Below are positions 23,713-32,610 of a stretch of 64,000 nt of DNA, one piece after another (positions within the stretch are counted from its first letter, which is position 1; each line of letters begins with the position of its first letter). Where the stretch lies: positions 1-64,000 of the forward strand of contig NZ_AOFD01000010.1 in the NCBI RefSeq assembly GCF_000332815.1, read 5' to 3'. Both the position numbers and the translations under genes were made by a program. Under the pieces are notes generated by a model, which saw nothing but the letters and a program-made list of their open reading frames with translations, did not search any database and was not told the DNA's origin. Source of the DNA: Arthrobacter nitrophenolicus. GTDB lineage: Bacteria > Actinomycetota > Actinomycetes > Actinomycetales > Micrococcaceae.

Positions 23713-24231
23713 ATGACATCGGAACGGTTCAGTGGAACTGCCCCCCTGCTGGTGGGGATCATGCCCAAACAGCATCCGGAAGTCCTGCAGACCGCGGCCA
23801 CCCTGGCCGCCCGGCTGGGCACGCCCCTGGTGTGCGCGTTTGTGGATGAGGCCAGCTACCTGGTGGAGTGGGACCCTGCCCGCTCGGCCCACCGCCTGTC
23901 GCTTCATCCGGACGCCGACGACGAGGACATCCGGACCCTGACAGCGGAACTCAAGTCAGACATCCAGTCAGCCGTGGACCAGGTGCCGCCCGGCAGCGGC
24001 ACGGTGGACTGGACGCTCCGCACCCTCGCTGGCGATCCCGCCCGTGCGCTGGGCCAGCTGGCCGCCGAAGCCAACGTGCCGATGATCATTGTGGGCACGT
24101 CCGAACGTGGATTCTCGCACCGGCTTTCGGAGGCACTGAATGGTTCGGTGGGAGCCTGGCTGACCCACCACCAGAGCAAGCCCGTCCTGGTGGTTCCGTA
24201 CCGGATGCCGGCTCACGAGGACAGACCGTAA
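23713..24231 (+). CDS. Universal stress protein (UspA family)
   Basis: The 172-residue product has the Usp fold: PLLVGIMPKQHPEVLQTAATLAARLGTPLVC at the start, LRTLAGDPARALGQLAAEANVPMIIVG in the middle and TSERGFSHRLSEALNGSVGAWLTHHQSKPVLVVP at the end. The GTS-x-RG-x9-GSV pattern approximates the ATP-binding GX2GX9GS motif of ATP-binding members. The longer non-coding stretch after it contains the candidate RNA described next. Confidence 0.83.
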   Translation: MTSERFSGTAPLLVGIMPKQHPEVLQTAATLAARLGTPLVCAFVDEASYLVEWDPARSAHRLSLHPDADDEDIRTLTAELKSDIQSAVDQVPPGSGTVDWTLRTLAGDPARALGQLAAEANVPMIIVGTSERGFSHRLSEALNGSVGAWLTHHQSKPVLVVPYRMPAHEDRP

Positions 24232-24314
24232 CCCCTCCCGGGGCTGCCGGCAGGGCTCGGAAATGGCACGCTGAAAATAAAGTGAAAGTAGTTATTCGCG
24301 GTGCTGGCGGACGC

Positions 24315-24430
24315 TAATACCAGCCAGTAAGCTGATTCAAGCAGGCCGGTCCACGCAGGTGGACACCGGTTTTTGCCCAAGAGCTGCTCCGGAGTGCGTA
24401 TCCCCCAATAACGCACTCCGGAGCTTTTTT
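24315..24430 (+). ncRNA. Candidate small RNA with two hairpins and intrinsic terminator
   Basis: A good -10 box TAATAC (24315-24320) lies in a 277-bp gap. The predicted transcript (from about 24327) would contain a hairpin with arms CCGGTCCAC and GTGG..ACCGG (about 24345-24367) and then a perfect 14-bp stem (24386-24399 with 24411-24424) with a C-rich loop and TTTTTT. The C-rich loop recalls actinobacterial 6C-type RNAs, but I cannot confirm membership. The terminator alone could instead end the universal stress protein transcript. Confidence 0.4.
24386..24430 (+). terminator. Strong Rho-independent terminator
   Basis: A perfect 14-bp stem GCTCCGGAGTGCGT / ACGCACTCCGGAGC with an 11-base loop is followed by six T. 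It insulates the copper operon from upstream transcription. Confidence 0.88.
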
Positions 24431-24457
24431 GTGCCCTTCTTCCCGAAAGTTTGCACA

Positions 24458-24472
24458 TACCCCCTGGGGGTA
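24458..24472. promoter_or_regulatory. CsoR operator, upstream copy
   Basis: The perfect palindrome TACCCCCTGGGGGTA is the G/C-tract type bound by CsoR-family repressors. It lies 36 bp before the csoR ATG and next to a second site. Confidence 0.75.
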
Positions 24473-24480
24473 CTTGCCCG

Positions 24481-24497
24481 ATACCCCTAAGGGGTAT
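24481..24497. promoter_or_regulatory. CsoR operator, downstream copy
   Basis: ATACCCCTAAGGGGTAT is a perfect palindrome with a central A/T pair, matching the CsoR operator form TACCC..GGGTA. It ends 11 bp before the csoR start, so binding would block transcription of csoR-copZ-copA. Confidence 0.85.
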
Positions 24498-24508
24498 ACG
24501 GTGGGTTC

Positions 24509-24853
24509 ATGAACTCCATCCAAGAAGCAACCGCCGCGTCCGCAGTGGAGCACTTGCCGGAACACGGCTACACAGGAAACAAGGAGGCATACCTCCGCCG
24601 GCTGAAGCGCATCGAGGGGCAGGTTCGCGGCATTGCGCGGATGGTGGATGAGGACAAATACTGCATCGACATCCTCACCCAGGTGTCCGCCGTCACCAAA
24701 GCCCTGCATGCCGTCAGCCTGGGGCTGGTGGAGGAGCACATCGGCCACTGCGTGGTCGGGGCCGCCGCCGAACCCGACCCGGAAGCGCGCGCCGAAGCCA
24801 TTGATGCAAAGGTCAAGGAAGCGGCCGAGGCCATCGGCAGACTGCTTCGCTAA
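24509..24853 (+). CDS. csoR: Copper-sensing repressor CsoR
   Basis: A 114-residue all-helical DUF156 repressor. The Cu(I) ligands are at the canonical spacing: Cys52 (KYCIDILTQ), His77 and Cys81 (EEHIGHCVVG), equivalent to Cys36-His61-Cys65 of Mycobacterium CsoR. The DNA-contact region RRLKRIEGQVRGIARM is also conserved. Two operators lie directly upstream, so it represses its own operon, which includes copZ and copA, and releases it when copper binds. Confidence 0.93.
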   Translation: MNSIQEATAASAVEHLPEHGYTGNKEAYLRRLKRIEGQVRGIARMVDEDKYCIDILTQVSAVTKALHAVSLGLVEEHIGHCVVGAAAEPDPEARAEAIDAKVKEAAEAIGRLLR

Positions 24854-24908
24854 ACCCCCAACTGCACCCATCGCCGGCCACCGCCGGCCAGACGATCAGG
24901 AGCCAGCC

Positions 24909-25148
24909 ATGAGCACCACCTCCCCCACCATCACAACCGTCAGCGTTTCCGGCATGACCTGCGGCCACTGCGTTTCCGCGGTCAGCGAAGAACTCGAAGC
25001 CCTTGCGGGGGTGGAAGCCGTGGACGTTGAACTCAACGCAGGCGGGATCTCCACCGTGACCATCACGTCCACCCAAAAACTGTCACCCTCGGAAATCGGC
25101 GAAGCAGTGGCAGAGGCCGGGTACCTGGTCGTTGCCAACGAAGCCTAG
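24909..25148 (+). CDS. copZ: Copper chaperone CopZ (heavy-metal-associated domain)
   Basis: A 79-residue single HMA domain with the metal site GMTCGHC. It carries Cu(I) in the cytoplasm and passes it to CopA or CsoR. AGGAG lies six bases before the ATG. The gene sits between csoR and copA in a tight operon. The frame is open well upstream of this start, but the extra residues have no family similarity. Confidence 0.93.
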   Translation: MSTTSPTITTVSVSGMTCGHCVSAVSEELEALAGVEAVDVELNAGGISTVTITSTQKLSPSEIGEAVAEAGYLVVANEA

Positions 25149-25169
25149 AAGGGCCAACGGGGACAAGAC

Positions 25170-27512
25170 ATGAGCCACCAGGACCTGCTCCGCCCGCCGG
25201 ACACCCGCGTAGTGGAGCTCGATATCGAGGGCATGACCTGCGCCTCCTGCGTCAACCGCGTGGAGAAGAAGCTCGGCAAGCTCGAAGGCGTGGAGGCAAC
25301 CGTCAACCTCCCGCTCGAATCGGCCTACGTCAGGGTTCCGGCCGGGATCACCGACGAACAACTCACAGCCACGGTTGAAGCGGCGGGCTACACGGCAAGA
25401 GTCCGCCAGCCGCACCGTCCGAGCCAAGGTACCAGTGAGGTCACCGATGCCCAGATCACAAGCGGGGACACCGGGGAAGCCGCAGCACCCGGGGGCGCCG
25501 CCGTCGAAGGTGACCATCTCGCCCACGGCGGCACAGCGGCGCAGCTCCTGCCCCGCCTGCTGGTGGCCGCCGTCCTGACGCTGCCCGTGTTCCTGGTTTC
25601 CATGGTCCCGGCGTTCCAGTTCGCCAACTGGGGCTGGGTTGCTGCCGCACTGGCACTGCCGGTGGTGACCTGGGCCGCCTGGCCGTTCCACCGGGCCGCA
25701 GCCATCAACGCGCGGCACTTCGCGTCCACCATGGACACCCTGGTATCCCTCGGCGTGGCCGCGGCCTACCTGTTCTCCGCCTGGCAGCTTGCCGCCGACC
25801 CCCGCATGACCGAGCACCCCGGCATGGAGGGAATGGAAACCGGCGGCCTGTACTTCGAGGTGGCGGCGGTGGTCACCACCTTCCTGCTCCTGGGCAGGTA
25901 CCTGGAGGCGAACGCCAAGAAAAAGGCCGGCGACGCCCTGCAGGCCCTCCTCAACCTCGGGGCCAAGGACGCCACCATCCTGCATGACGGCGTGGAGCAG
26001 CGCGTCCCCGCGGACCGGCTTCAGGTGGGCAACGTCCTGGTGGTCCGGCCGGGTGAGAAGATCGCCACCGACGGCGTCGTGGTGGACGGCAACTCAGCGG
26101 TGGACGCCTCCCTGGTCACCGGCGAGTCCGTCCCCGTGGAAGTGGCACCCGGCTCAGCGGTCACCGGCGCCACCATCAACACCTCCGGAAGGCTGCTGGT
26201 CAAGGCAACCAGGGTGGGCTCGGAAACCACCCTGGCGCAGATGGCCCGGCTGGTATCGCAGGCACAGACGGGCAAGGCGCCCATCGCCCGGCTGGCGGAC
26301 CGTATCAGCGCTGTCTTCGTGCCGGTGGTCCTGGCCATTGCGGCGGCCACTTTCGCGCTGTGGCTCCTGTTCTCCGGCCCGGACGTGACCGGCGGCGAGC
26401 TGCGCTCGGCCTTCACGGCCGCCGTCGCGGTCCTGGTCATTGCCTGCCCCTGCGCATTGGGCCTGGCCACGCCGGTTGGCCTGCTGACCGGTACCGGCCG
26501 CGGAGCGCAACTGGGCATCCTCATCAAGGGCCCGCAGGTCCTCGAGGATACCCGCACCGTGGACACCATCCTGCTCGACAAGACCGGGACGGTGACCACC
26601 GGCGTCCTGGCCGTTGATGCCACCGCTGCCTTCAGCAGCTTCACGGAGGACGAAGTGCTCAGGCTGGCCGGAGCGGTGGAGTCTGCGTCCGAGCACCCCG
26701 TGGCGCACGCCATCGCGGCAGCGGCAAAGCAGGCCATGCACGACGACGGCGCCCTGCCCGCCGTCCAGGCCTTCCGTTCAGCACCCGGCGGCGGAGTCCT
26801 GGGCACCGTCGAGGGCCGGCTGGTGGTGGCCGGCCGCACCGGGTGGCTTGAGGACAACGGCATTCCCTTTACGGGCGGACAGCAGGAGGTGCTGGCAGCG
26901 GCGGAGGCCGGAGGCGCCACCGCAATCTGGGTTGCCGTGGACGGCACCCCGGCCGGCGTGATCAGCCTGCGGGACACCGTCAAGGAAGGATCCGCCGCGG
27001 CTGTTGCCCGGCTGAAGCACCTGGGGCTGCGTCCCATCCTGCTGACCGGCGACAATGCCGCCGTAGCCGCCCAGGTGGCTGCCGCCGTCGGCATTGATGC
27101 GGCGGACGTGTATGCGGGTGTCCTGCCGGAAGGAAAGGTTGAGGCCGTCCGCCGGCTGCAGGCCGGCGGGGCAACGGTGGCCATGGCCGGCGACGGCGTC
27201 AACGACGCTGCGGCCCTGGCGCAGGCGGACCTGGGGATTGCCATGGGTTCCGGCACCGACGTGGCCATCGAGGCCGCGGACCTGACCGTCATGGGCAACG
27301 ACCTCACCCAAGTGGCCCAGGCCATCGAGCTCTCCAGGAAAACCCTGGCGACGATCAAAACGAACCTGTTCTGGGCCTTTTTCTACAACGCGGTGGGCAT
27401 TCCCGTGGCCGCGCTGGGGCTGCTCAACCCCATGATCGCCGGTGCCGCGATGGCTGCGAGCTCGGTCCTGGTGGTGGCCAACTCACTGCGGCTGCGCAGC
27501 TTCGGCAGGTAG
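25170..27512 (+). CDS. copA: Copper-exporting P1B-type ATPase
   Basis: A 780-residue P-type ATPase. An N-terminal HMA domain carries GMTCASC (Cys24 and Cys27). The membrane metal site is IACPCALGLATPVG, the phosphorylation motif DKTGTVTTG, and the hinge MAGDGVNDAAALAQADLGIAMG, with the HP motif in ESASEHPVAHAI. The CPC motif and the neighbours csoR and copZ assign it to Cu(I) export (P1B-1). About eight transmembrane helices are expected and are visible as hydrophobic blocks. The stretch between the HMA domain and the first helix (residues about 80-120) is Pro/Gly/Ala-rich without a His-rich copper-binding tail. Confidence 0.95.
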   Translation: MSHQDLLRPPDTRVVELDIEGMTCASCVNRVEKKLGKLEGVEATVNLPLESAYVRVPAGITDEQLTATVEAAGYTARVRQPHRPSQGTSEVTDAQITSGDTGEAAAPGGAAVEGDHLAHGGTAAQLLPRLLVAAVLTLPVFLVSMVPAFQFANWGWVAAALALPVVTWAAWPFHRAAAINARHFASTMDTLVSLGVAAAYLFSAWQLAADPRMTEHPGMEGMETGGLYFEVAAVVTTFLLLGRYLEANAKKKAGDALQALLNLGAKDATILHDGVEQRVPADRLQVGNVLVVRPGEKIATDGVVVDGNSAVDASLVTGESVPVEVAPGSAVTGATINTSGRLLVKATRVGSETTLAQMARLVSQAQTGKAPIARLADRISAVFVPVVLAIAAATFALWLLFSGPDVTGGELRSAFTAAVAVLVIACPCALGLATPVGLLTGTGRGAQLGILIKGPQVLEDTRTVDTILLDKTGTVTTGVLAVDATAAFSSFTEDEVLRLAGAVESASEHPVAHAIAAAAKQAMHDDGALPAVQAFRSAPGGGVLGTVEGRLVVAGRTGWLEDNGIPFTGGQQEVLAAAEAGGATAIWVAVDGTPAGVISLRDTVKEGSAAAVARLKHLGLRPILLTGDNAAVAAQVAAAVGIDAADVYAGVLPEGKVEAVRRLQAGGATVAMAGDGVNDAAALAQADLGIAMGSGTDVAIEAADLTVMGNDLTQVAQAIELSRKTLATIKTNLFWAFFYNAVGIPVAALGLLNPMIAGAAMAASSVLVVANSLRLRSFGR

Positions 27513-27537
27513 CCCCGCCGCCGGGAAACCGGACCGT

Positions 27538-27810
27538 TTAGGCGGCGCCGTACCGGACGGCGGCGCGGGCCTTCGCCTTGGCAGCCTCGGCGTCCCGGTC
27601 CTTGGGCGGGGCCTGCGTCACCAGCGAATCGAGGAGGTGCTGGGTGATGTGGGCGATCTCGTGGACCGCCTCGTCGAAGGCCTCCTGGTTGGCCTTGGAG
27701 GGCTTGGTGCTGCCGCTGATCTTGCGCACGTACTGCAGCGCGGCGGCATGCACTTCCTCGGAGGTGGCGTGCGGCTCGAAGTTGTGGAGGGTTCGGATAT
27801 TCCGGCACAT
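27538..27810 (-). CDS. DUF2277 family protein
   Basis: A 90-residue protein starting MCRNIRTLHNFEPHAT, the hallmark of DUF2277, with EVHAAALQYVRKISG and EIAHITQHLLDSLVTQ helices. Many members begin with Met-Cys-Arg-Asn and are small helical proteins of unknown function. It is convergent with copA. Confidence 0.87.
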   Translation of the reverse strand: MCRNIRTLHNFEPHATSEEVHAAALQYVRKISGSTKPSKANQEAFDEAVHEIAHITQHLLDSLVTQAPPKDRDAEAAKAKARAAVRYGAA

Positions 27811-28022
27811 AAGGCCATGCTAGGCTCTGGAGCGCCTGGGATCGACCCCTTCCGTGCGGGTTGGCAGGCATCCGTCCATGGGGAGTCCGGCATGGGCAGG
27901 GGTGCCCATCGACACTGTTTGAGCGGCCGGGATAGGTTTTAGGCAATGGATCTTCCGGATGAGCCGGGAGGCCGCTGGGGATGCCGACCGTATTCGGATC
28001 CACTAACCAAGAGGAGAAACTG

Positions 28023-28286
28023 ATGGCTATTTGGGGTGCAGACGTTGAGCAGCTTCGCCAGCTCGGCAGCAAGCTTCAGGCAGGTGCGTCCGAGATCGAG
28101 ACGCAGAAGTCCACTCTCACCAAGGTTCTGAGCAGCACCAACTGGGAGGGCCCGGACGCGGACAAGTTCCGCAACGAGTGGTCCGGAACCCACACCGCCA
28201 TGCTGACCAAGGTTGCCGAGGCGCTCAAGGACGCCGGCAGCCAGGCCAAGCGGAACGCTGAAGAGCAGAGCCAGGCCTCCCGCTAA
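28023..28286 (+). CDS. WXG100-family protein (ESAT-6-like)
   Basis: An 87-residue helical hairpin protein with the WXG turn in STNWEGPDADKF between two amphipathic helices (WGADVEQLRQLGSKLQAGAS and AMLTKVAEALKDAGSQAK). AGAGGAG precedes the ATG at 28023. WXG100 proteins are exported as dimers by type VII secretion. No EccC ATPase or other ESX gene is present in the window, so this is an orphan copy; export by a system elsewhere in the genome is likely but not shown. Confidence 0.88.
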   Translation: MAIWGADVEQLRQLGSKLQAGASEIETQKSTLTKVLSSTNWEGPDADKFRNEWSGTHTAMLTKVAEALKDAGSQAKRNAEEQSQASR

Positions 28287-28309
28287 CCTTCCGGTCGCGA
28301 AGGCTTGCA

Positions 28310-28350
28310 GCAGGGCCCGGACACCATACGGCGTCCGGGCCCTGCCCTTT
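28310..28350 (+). terminator. Terminator after the WXG100 gene
   Basis: A perfect 13-bp stem GCAGGGCCCGGAC / GTCCGGGCCCTGC with a 10-base loop is followed by CCTTT. Confidence 0.8.
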
Positions 28351-28383
28351 AAGCCTCGCGGCTGCCGGCTGCTGCTGCCCGGC

Positions 28384-29432
28384 CTAGGGGACGGGTTCGA
28401 CGTCGTTCGCGTGCTCCAGCGGGGACGGCGCCTTCGGTTCGGCTTCCCCGCCAGGCCCCGCCTCTGTTTCCGCGGCCGGGGCGCGCAGTTCATCGAGCCG
28501 CACCAGGATGACGCCGCCGACGATCAGCACACCGCCCAGCAGCTGGATGGCACCGGGCAGTTCGCCCAGCAGGAGCCAGGCCCAGACCACGGCGAAGAGC
28601 ACCTCGGTGAGCGAGACGAAGGACGCCACCTTGGAGCCGAGGGCACGGGCAGCCATGATGCCTGAGACGTAGGCGAGCACTGTCGCCAGGACCACGAGGC
28701 CGGCGAGGGAGACCCACCAGGGGGCAACCCATCCCCCGAGCTTCGTGTCTGCCGTGCTGAACGCCATGGGCAGCAGGCCGGTTGCGCCGGCCAGCCACAT
28801 TACCGCTGCACCCACCATCAGGCCGCCCGAGGCCAGCACGATGGGCGGCAGGGTGTCGTTCTCCTTGGCGGTGATGAAGAAGTACATGGCCAGGCAGACC
28901 GCTGCGGCAATCCCCCAGAGGACGCCCACGGGATCCACCTTCACGCGCCGGTGAGGTCCAGGACCAGCACCAGGCCGGCCAGGGAGAGCAGGGTTCCGCC
29001 GAGCGTCAGCGCGCGCGGACGCTTCCGGCTGGCAGCCCAGAGCCAGAGGACGATCAGGACGGGCGCCAGATACTCCAGGAGCAGGGCGACTCCCACGGAC
29101 AGCCGGGCCACCGCATTGAAGTAGAACAGCTGGCAGGCCGCCACCCCGATCAGGCCAAACAGGAGGATGGTCAGCCAGTTGTCCCGCAGCTGGTGCCAGC
29201 GTCCACGCAGGGCAAGGACGGCGGGGATGGCAAGGATCAGGGCGGCGCCGGTCAGCCGGAGCGTCACGGCCGCTCCCGTAGACCAGCCGGTTTCCAGCAG
29301 GGCTTTAGCGAACGAGCCGGAGGTTCCAAAGACGGCGGAGGAAAACAGCGCGACGCCAAGTCCGGAGGCCAGGAATCCCCGGCCGGCCGCCGGGGCCACG
29401 CGGCTGCGGGGTTGGTTGTTGGCGGCAGGCAC
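28384..29432 (-). CDS. DMT-superfamily transporter, two EamA domains (frameshifted in this sequence)
   Basis: Two adjacent frames encode the two EamA halves of one ten-helix carrier. The first half (from 29432) has SSAVFGTSGSFAKALLE and AGLVLVLDLTGA; the second has KVDPVGVLWGIAAAVCLAM and SKVASFVSLTEVLFAVVWAW. They join at about 28944, where one G is missing in the sequence encoding LTGAVKVDP; adding it gives 349 residues, normal for the family. The accidental GTGA overlap could mislead an annotator into calling a two-gene operon. The substrate is unknown. It is divergent from the CGNR regulator. Confidence 0.83.
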
Positions 29433-29503
29433 CGTCGCCTCCTGTCAGGAGTAAAGTGGGGTATTGGTCATGACAGTACCCGTCTGCACTGTAAGGAGTC
29501 AAG

Positions 29504-30049
29504 ATGGTTTTTGCCCCTGACACCGAGGTGGCGCTGCGCTCCGTGGTGGGCCTGATTAATTCGGCGGCGAACGGACGGGAAGGGCTGGCTGCCCAGGCGG
29601 ACCTTGATGCCTTCCTGGAAGCCGAGGGATTTACCGGCTCAAGGACCAGGGATGCCGCGGAACTGGACAGCGTCCGCGCACTGCGGCGCGAGCTCACCCT
29701 GCTCTGGACCGCGGATGAGGACACGGCCGTGGAAATCGTGAACCGGCTGCTGCGCGAGGCAAAGGCCCTGCCCCAGCTGGTCAAGCACGATGGCTGGGAC
29801 TGGCACCTTCATGCGTCGGTGCCCGAAGCGCCGCTGGCCGACCGGATGAGCACCGAAGCGGCCATGGCCCTGGCGGACGTGATCCGCGGCAAGGAGATGG
29901 ACCGGCTGCGAACGTGCGAGGCGGAGGACTGCGACGCTGTTGTCCTTGACCTCACCCGGAACAGGTCCAAGCGCTACTGCGATACCGGGAACTGCGCCAA
30001 CCGTGCACATGTGGCCGCCTACCGGGCGCGGCAGGCGGCAGCGGGCTGA
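29504..30049 (+). CDS. CGNR zinc-finger transcription regulator (ABATE domain)
   Basis: The 181-residue protein has an N-terminal ABATE-like stress-induced domain with VGLINSAANGREGL and RALRRELTLLW, and a C-terminal zinc finger LRTCEAEDCDAVVLDLTRN..RYCDTGNCANRAHVAAYRAR. The CxxxxC-x-CANRAHV pattern is the CGNR motif with Ala for the usual Gly. Strong AAGGAG precedes the ATG. It faces the divergent DMT transporter, a common pairing, so it may control that transporter. Confidence 0.85.
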   Translation: MVFAPDTEVALRSVVGLINSAANGREGLAAQADLDAFLEAEGFTGSRTRDAAELDSVRALRRELTLLWTADEDTAVEIVNRLLREAKALPQLVKHDGWDWHLHASVPEAPLADRMSTEAAMALADVIRGKEMDRLRTCEAEDCDAVVLDLTRNRSKRYCDTGNCANRAHVAAYRARQAAAG

Positions 30050-30077
30050 CCGGGTGGAAAGTCGGCCCGCAGGCGGG

Positions 30078-30433
30078 TCAGCGCTCCGCTGGTCCTTCAG
30101 GGCCGGCGTCGGAGGCGGGCGGGTTGGCGGCGCCCGGCCCGAAGCCATGGGAGGGCTTCTTGGCTGAGCTGAGGTTGATGCCGGAGCCCTTGCCCAGGTG
30201 CTCGGCGTTTTCCTTGTAGCTCATGGACAGCATGGCCGCGATGACCAGGGTGACGATGAAGCGATGCCGGCGCCGGTGAGCGCGAGGTCGAAGCGGGGCG
30301 TCTTGGCGCTGCCGCCCGAGGCGAAGATGAGTACCGCCATGAAGGTGACGACGGCCCAGAACGCGGAGAACATCAGCGGCCCCTTCACCGAGGTCCGCAG
30401 CCTGCGCGGTTTTCCTGGATGCTGGTCTGCCAC
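30078..30433 (-). CDS. Small membrane protein (frameshifted in this sequence)
   Basis: Starting at GTG 30433 with GGGAGGA upstream, the first half reads SVKGPLMFSAFWAVVTFMAVLIFASG, one membrane helix. The frame is lost at about 30261, where one C is missing; the other frame continues RFIVTLVIAAMLSMSYKENAEHLG with a second helix and a polar C-terminal tail. With the base restored the product has 118 residues. The sequence resembles small actinobacterial two-helix membrane proteins of unknown function. Confidence 0.62.
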
Positions 30434-30537
30434 TGTAAGTCCTCCCTGCAGGCGGCATGCCGGCCGTCCTGGTTTAGGTGATGTGCTGGTGCGCCCGGCC
30501 CAATTTTCTACGAGGAGTAGAACCGCGCCCTCCTAGT

Positions 30538-31127
30538 TTACGGCTTGCGGGCACCGGTCCGGGCATCGTGCCTTAGCGTCAGGCCGGAGAGCACCCACAA
30601 CACGCCGGAAATAATGGCTCCACCGCCGGCCACTCCCAGCAGGGCGTGGGCGCCGAGGCTGATGAAGAAGGGCAGGACGGCGGCGGTTCCGAGGCCAATG
30701 ATGCCGGACGCGACCCAGTCCCGGGCCAGGACGTGCCGGCGGCGCTGGCGGAGGCCGCACCACAGCTCAAGGGCCCCGGCGGCGCCCAGGCCAAGGGCCG
30801 CCACAACGGCGAACAGCAGGTCGCCGTGCAGCAGCACCAGCGCGAAACCGGCACCGGTCAGCACCGAGCCGGCTGCGGAGAGGAGTTTGCCGGATGCGGA
30901 CTCCCGCGGGAAACCCGTGGCCGGCGCACCCCAGAGGGTTACGATGCCGGTGCCCAGCAGGTACAGCCCGCCGGCCCAGCCCATGACTTCGATAGAGGCG
31001 AGGGCCAGAAGATAGTCACGGCACCGAACACCAGCGCAGCCGCCGAGCGGAGCAGGACCGGCTTCCAGAGGTCGGACTGGGGAGCGGCTTCGGGAGCGGC
31101 GCCTGCGGGGGTAAGTGGTTGCGTCAC
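30538..31127 (-). CDS. Multi-helix membrane protein of unknown function (frameshifted in this sequence)
   Basis: The product begins at GTG 31127 (TQPLTPAGAAPEAAPQSDLW) and has five or six hydrophobic helices, including LLRSAAALVFGAVTIFW, GWAGGLYLLGTGIVTLWG and LLGVAGGGAIISGVLWVLSG. One G is missing at about 31004 in the run encoding IFWALASIEVMG; adding it gives 196 residues. The Arg-rich loop GLRQRRRHVLARDW is cytoplasmic. It resembles DUF308/HdeD-like or acid-stress membrane proteins in layout, but I do not assign a family. Confidence 0.62.
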
Positions 31128-31181
31128 CGGACCAGTTTAGTGGGGAGCGCTTCGCCGCGTATCGAGGGCCGGTCGCAACAG

Positions 31182-32534
31182 TCAGGCCGAGCCCAGGACC
31201 ATCCACCGGTCCGACCGGGCCCGGAGGCCCAAAGTCACTGCCCGGGCAGCCATGTAGCCCACCGCGAAAGCGGCCCAGAGCCAGCCCAGGCCTGCTCCAC
31301 CGGCAGCGCCGGACCAGGCGACGGCGGCCAGCAGGGGCAGATAGACGGCGAGGTTCACCAGTCCCGCCAGCGCCAGGTACCTGGCATCCCCGGCACCAAT
31401 CAGCACCCCGTCCAGGACGAAGACATACCCGGCGACAGGCTGGCCGGCGGCAACAATCCACAGGGCAACAGCCAGGACGGACTGCACTTCCCGGTCGGAC
31501 GTGAAGAGTGCCCCCACCCAGGGTGCCACCGCGGCCAGCAGCAGGCCGGTCAGCACGCCGAAGCCGATGCCCCAGCGGATCATCGTCCGCGTGAGCTCGC
31601 GCGCCTTGGCGGCATTGCAGGCCCCCAGCTCCTTGCCGATCAACGCCTGGGCGGCAATAGCCAGCGCATCCAGGGCAAAAGCCAGGAACGAAAAGATTGT
31701 CATCGCCAGCTGGTGCGCTGCAAGGTTCACGGCGCCCTGCGCGGTCACCACCAGCACCGTCACCAGGATGGCTGCGCGCAGGCTCAAGGTCCGCAGCATG
31801 AGCCACGACCCCACTTTGGTCATGCTCCGGATCCCGCGCCAGCTGGGGAGGAGGCTGACCCCGTGCCGGACGGCGTTGCGCCGGACCATCACCACATAGA
31901 CGCAGGCCATGGCCCACTGCGCGACGCTGGTCCCAACCGCTGAACCGGTGACCGACCAGCCCAGGCCGTAGACCAGCCACAGGTTCAGGACAATGTTGAT
32001 CCCGAAGCCTGCGGTGGCAACCACCAGCGGCGTCCGCGTATCCTGCAGGCCGCGGAGGACGCCGGTGCCCGCGAAGACCAGGAGCATGGCCACCAGTCCC
32101 GGCATGGACCAGCGAAGGTAGTTCACCGCGAAGGTGCGGACCTCCCCTTCCGCGCCCATCAACCCGATCAGCGGCTCAGCCGCCACGAAGCCGGCCACCG
32201 CAAGGACCACACCCAGCAGCAATGCCAGCCACACGCCGTCGCGCCCGGCCGCCAGGGCCTTGCCCAGCTGCCCCTCGCCGATGGCACGGGCCACCGCCGG
32301 GGTTGTTGAGTAGGCCAGGAACACCATGAGCCCGACGGCGGTGTGCAGCACAGCCGATGCCAGCCCCACGCCGGCCAGCTGCTCCACCCCCAGGTGCCCC
32401 ACGATGGCGGAGTCAGCGAGCAGGAACAGCGGTTCGGCCACCAGAGCGCCGAAGGCGGGGACGGCGAGGCGGAGGATTTCCCTGCCGTTGCTCCGGCGGG
32501 TTGCCGCGGGAAGGGGGGCTGAAAGTTGGGGCAC
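31182..32534 (-). CDS. MATE-family efflux transporter (DinF-like)
   Basis: A 450-residue protein with 12 predicted helices in two related halves. The MATE features include REILRLAVPAFGALVAEPLFLLADSAIVGHLG at the N-terminus, DTRTPLVVATAGFGINIVLNLWLVYGLGWS and ALIGKELGACNAAKARE. The opening segment is typical of the DinF branch, which exports drugs and cationic compounds by Na+ or H+ exchange. It is intact in this sequence. It is divergent from the DoxX gene. Confidence 0.9.
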   Translation of the reverse strand: MPQLSAPLPAATRRSNGREILRLAVPAFGALVAEPLFLLADSAIVGHLGVEQLAGVGLASAVLHTAVGLMVFLAYSTTPAVARAIGEGQLGKALAAGRDGVWLALLLGVVLAVAGFVAAEPLIGLMGAEGEVRTFAVNYLRWSMPGLVAMLLVFAGTGVLRGLQDTRTPLVVATAGFGINIVLNLWLVYGLGWSVTGSAVGTSVAQWAMACVYVVMVRRNAVRHGVSLLPSWRGIRSMTKVGSWLMLRTLSLRAAILVTVLVVTAQGAVNLAAHQLAMTIFSFLAFALDALAIAAQALIGKELGACNAAKARELTRTMIRWGIGFGVLTGLLLAAVAPWVGALFTSDREVQSVLAVALWIVAAGQPVAGYVFVLDGVLIGAGDARYLALAGLVNLAVYLPLLAAVAWSGAAGGAGLGWLWAAFAVGYMAARAVTLGLRARSDRWMVLGSA

Positions 32535-32610
32535 CGTGCCAGCTTAACCGGGAGACTCATTGCCGCGTCTTCGGACGCACCTGCATGACAAAGCCCACAC
32601 TTCGCGCCAC

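Noticed and set aside
28384-29432. Two separate half-size DMT transporters in an operon (GTGA overlap)
   Set aside because: A single added G joins both halves into a normal ten-helix protein with matching EamA sequence, so the overlap is accidental.
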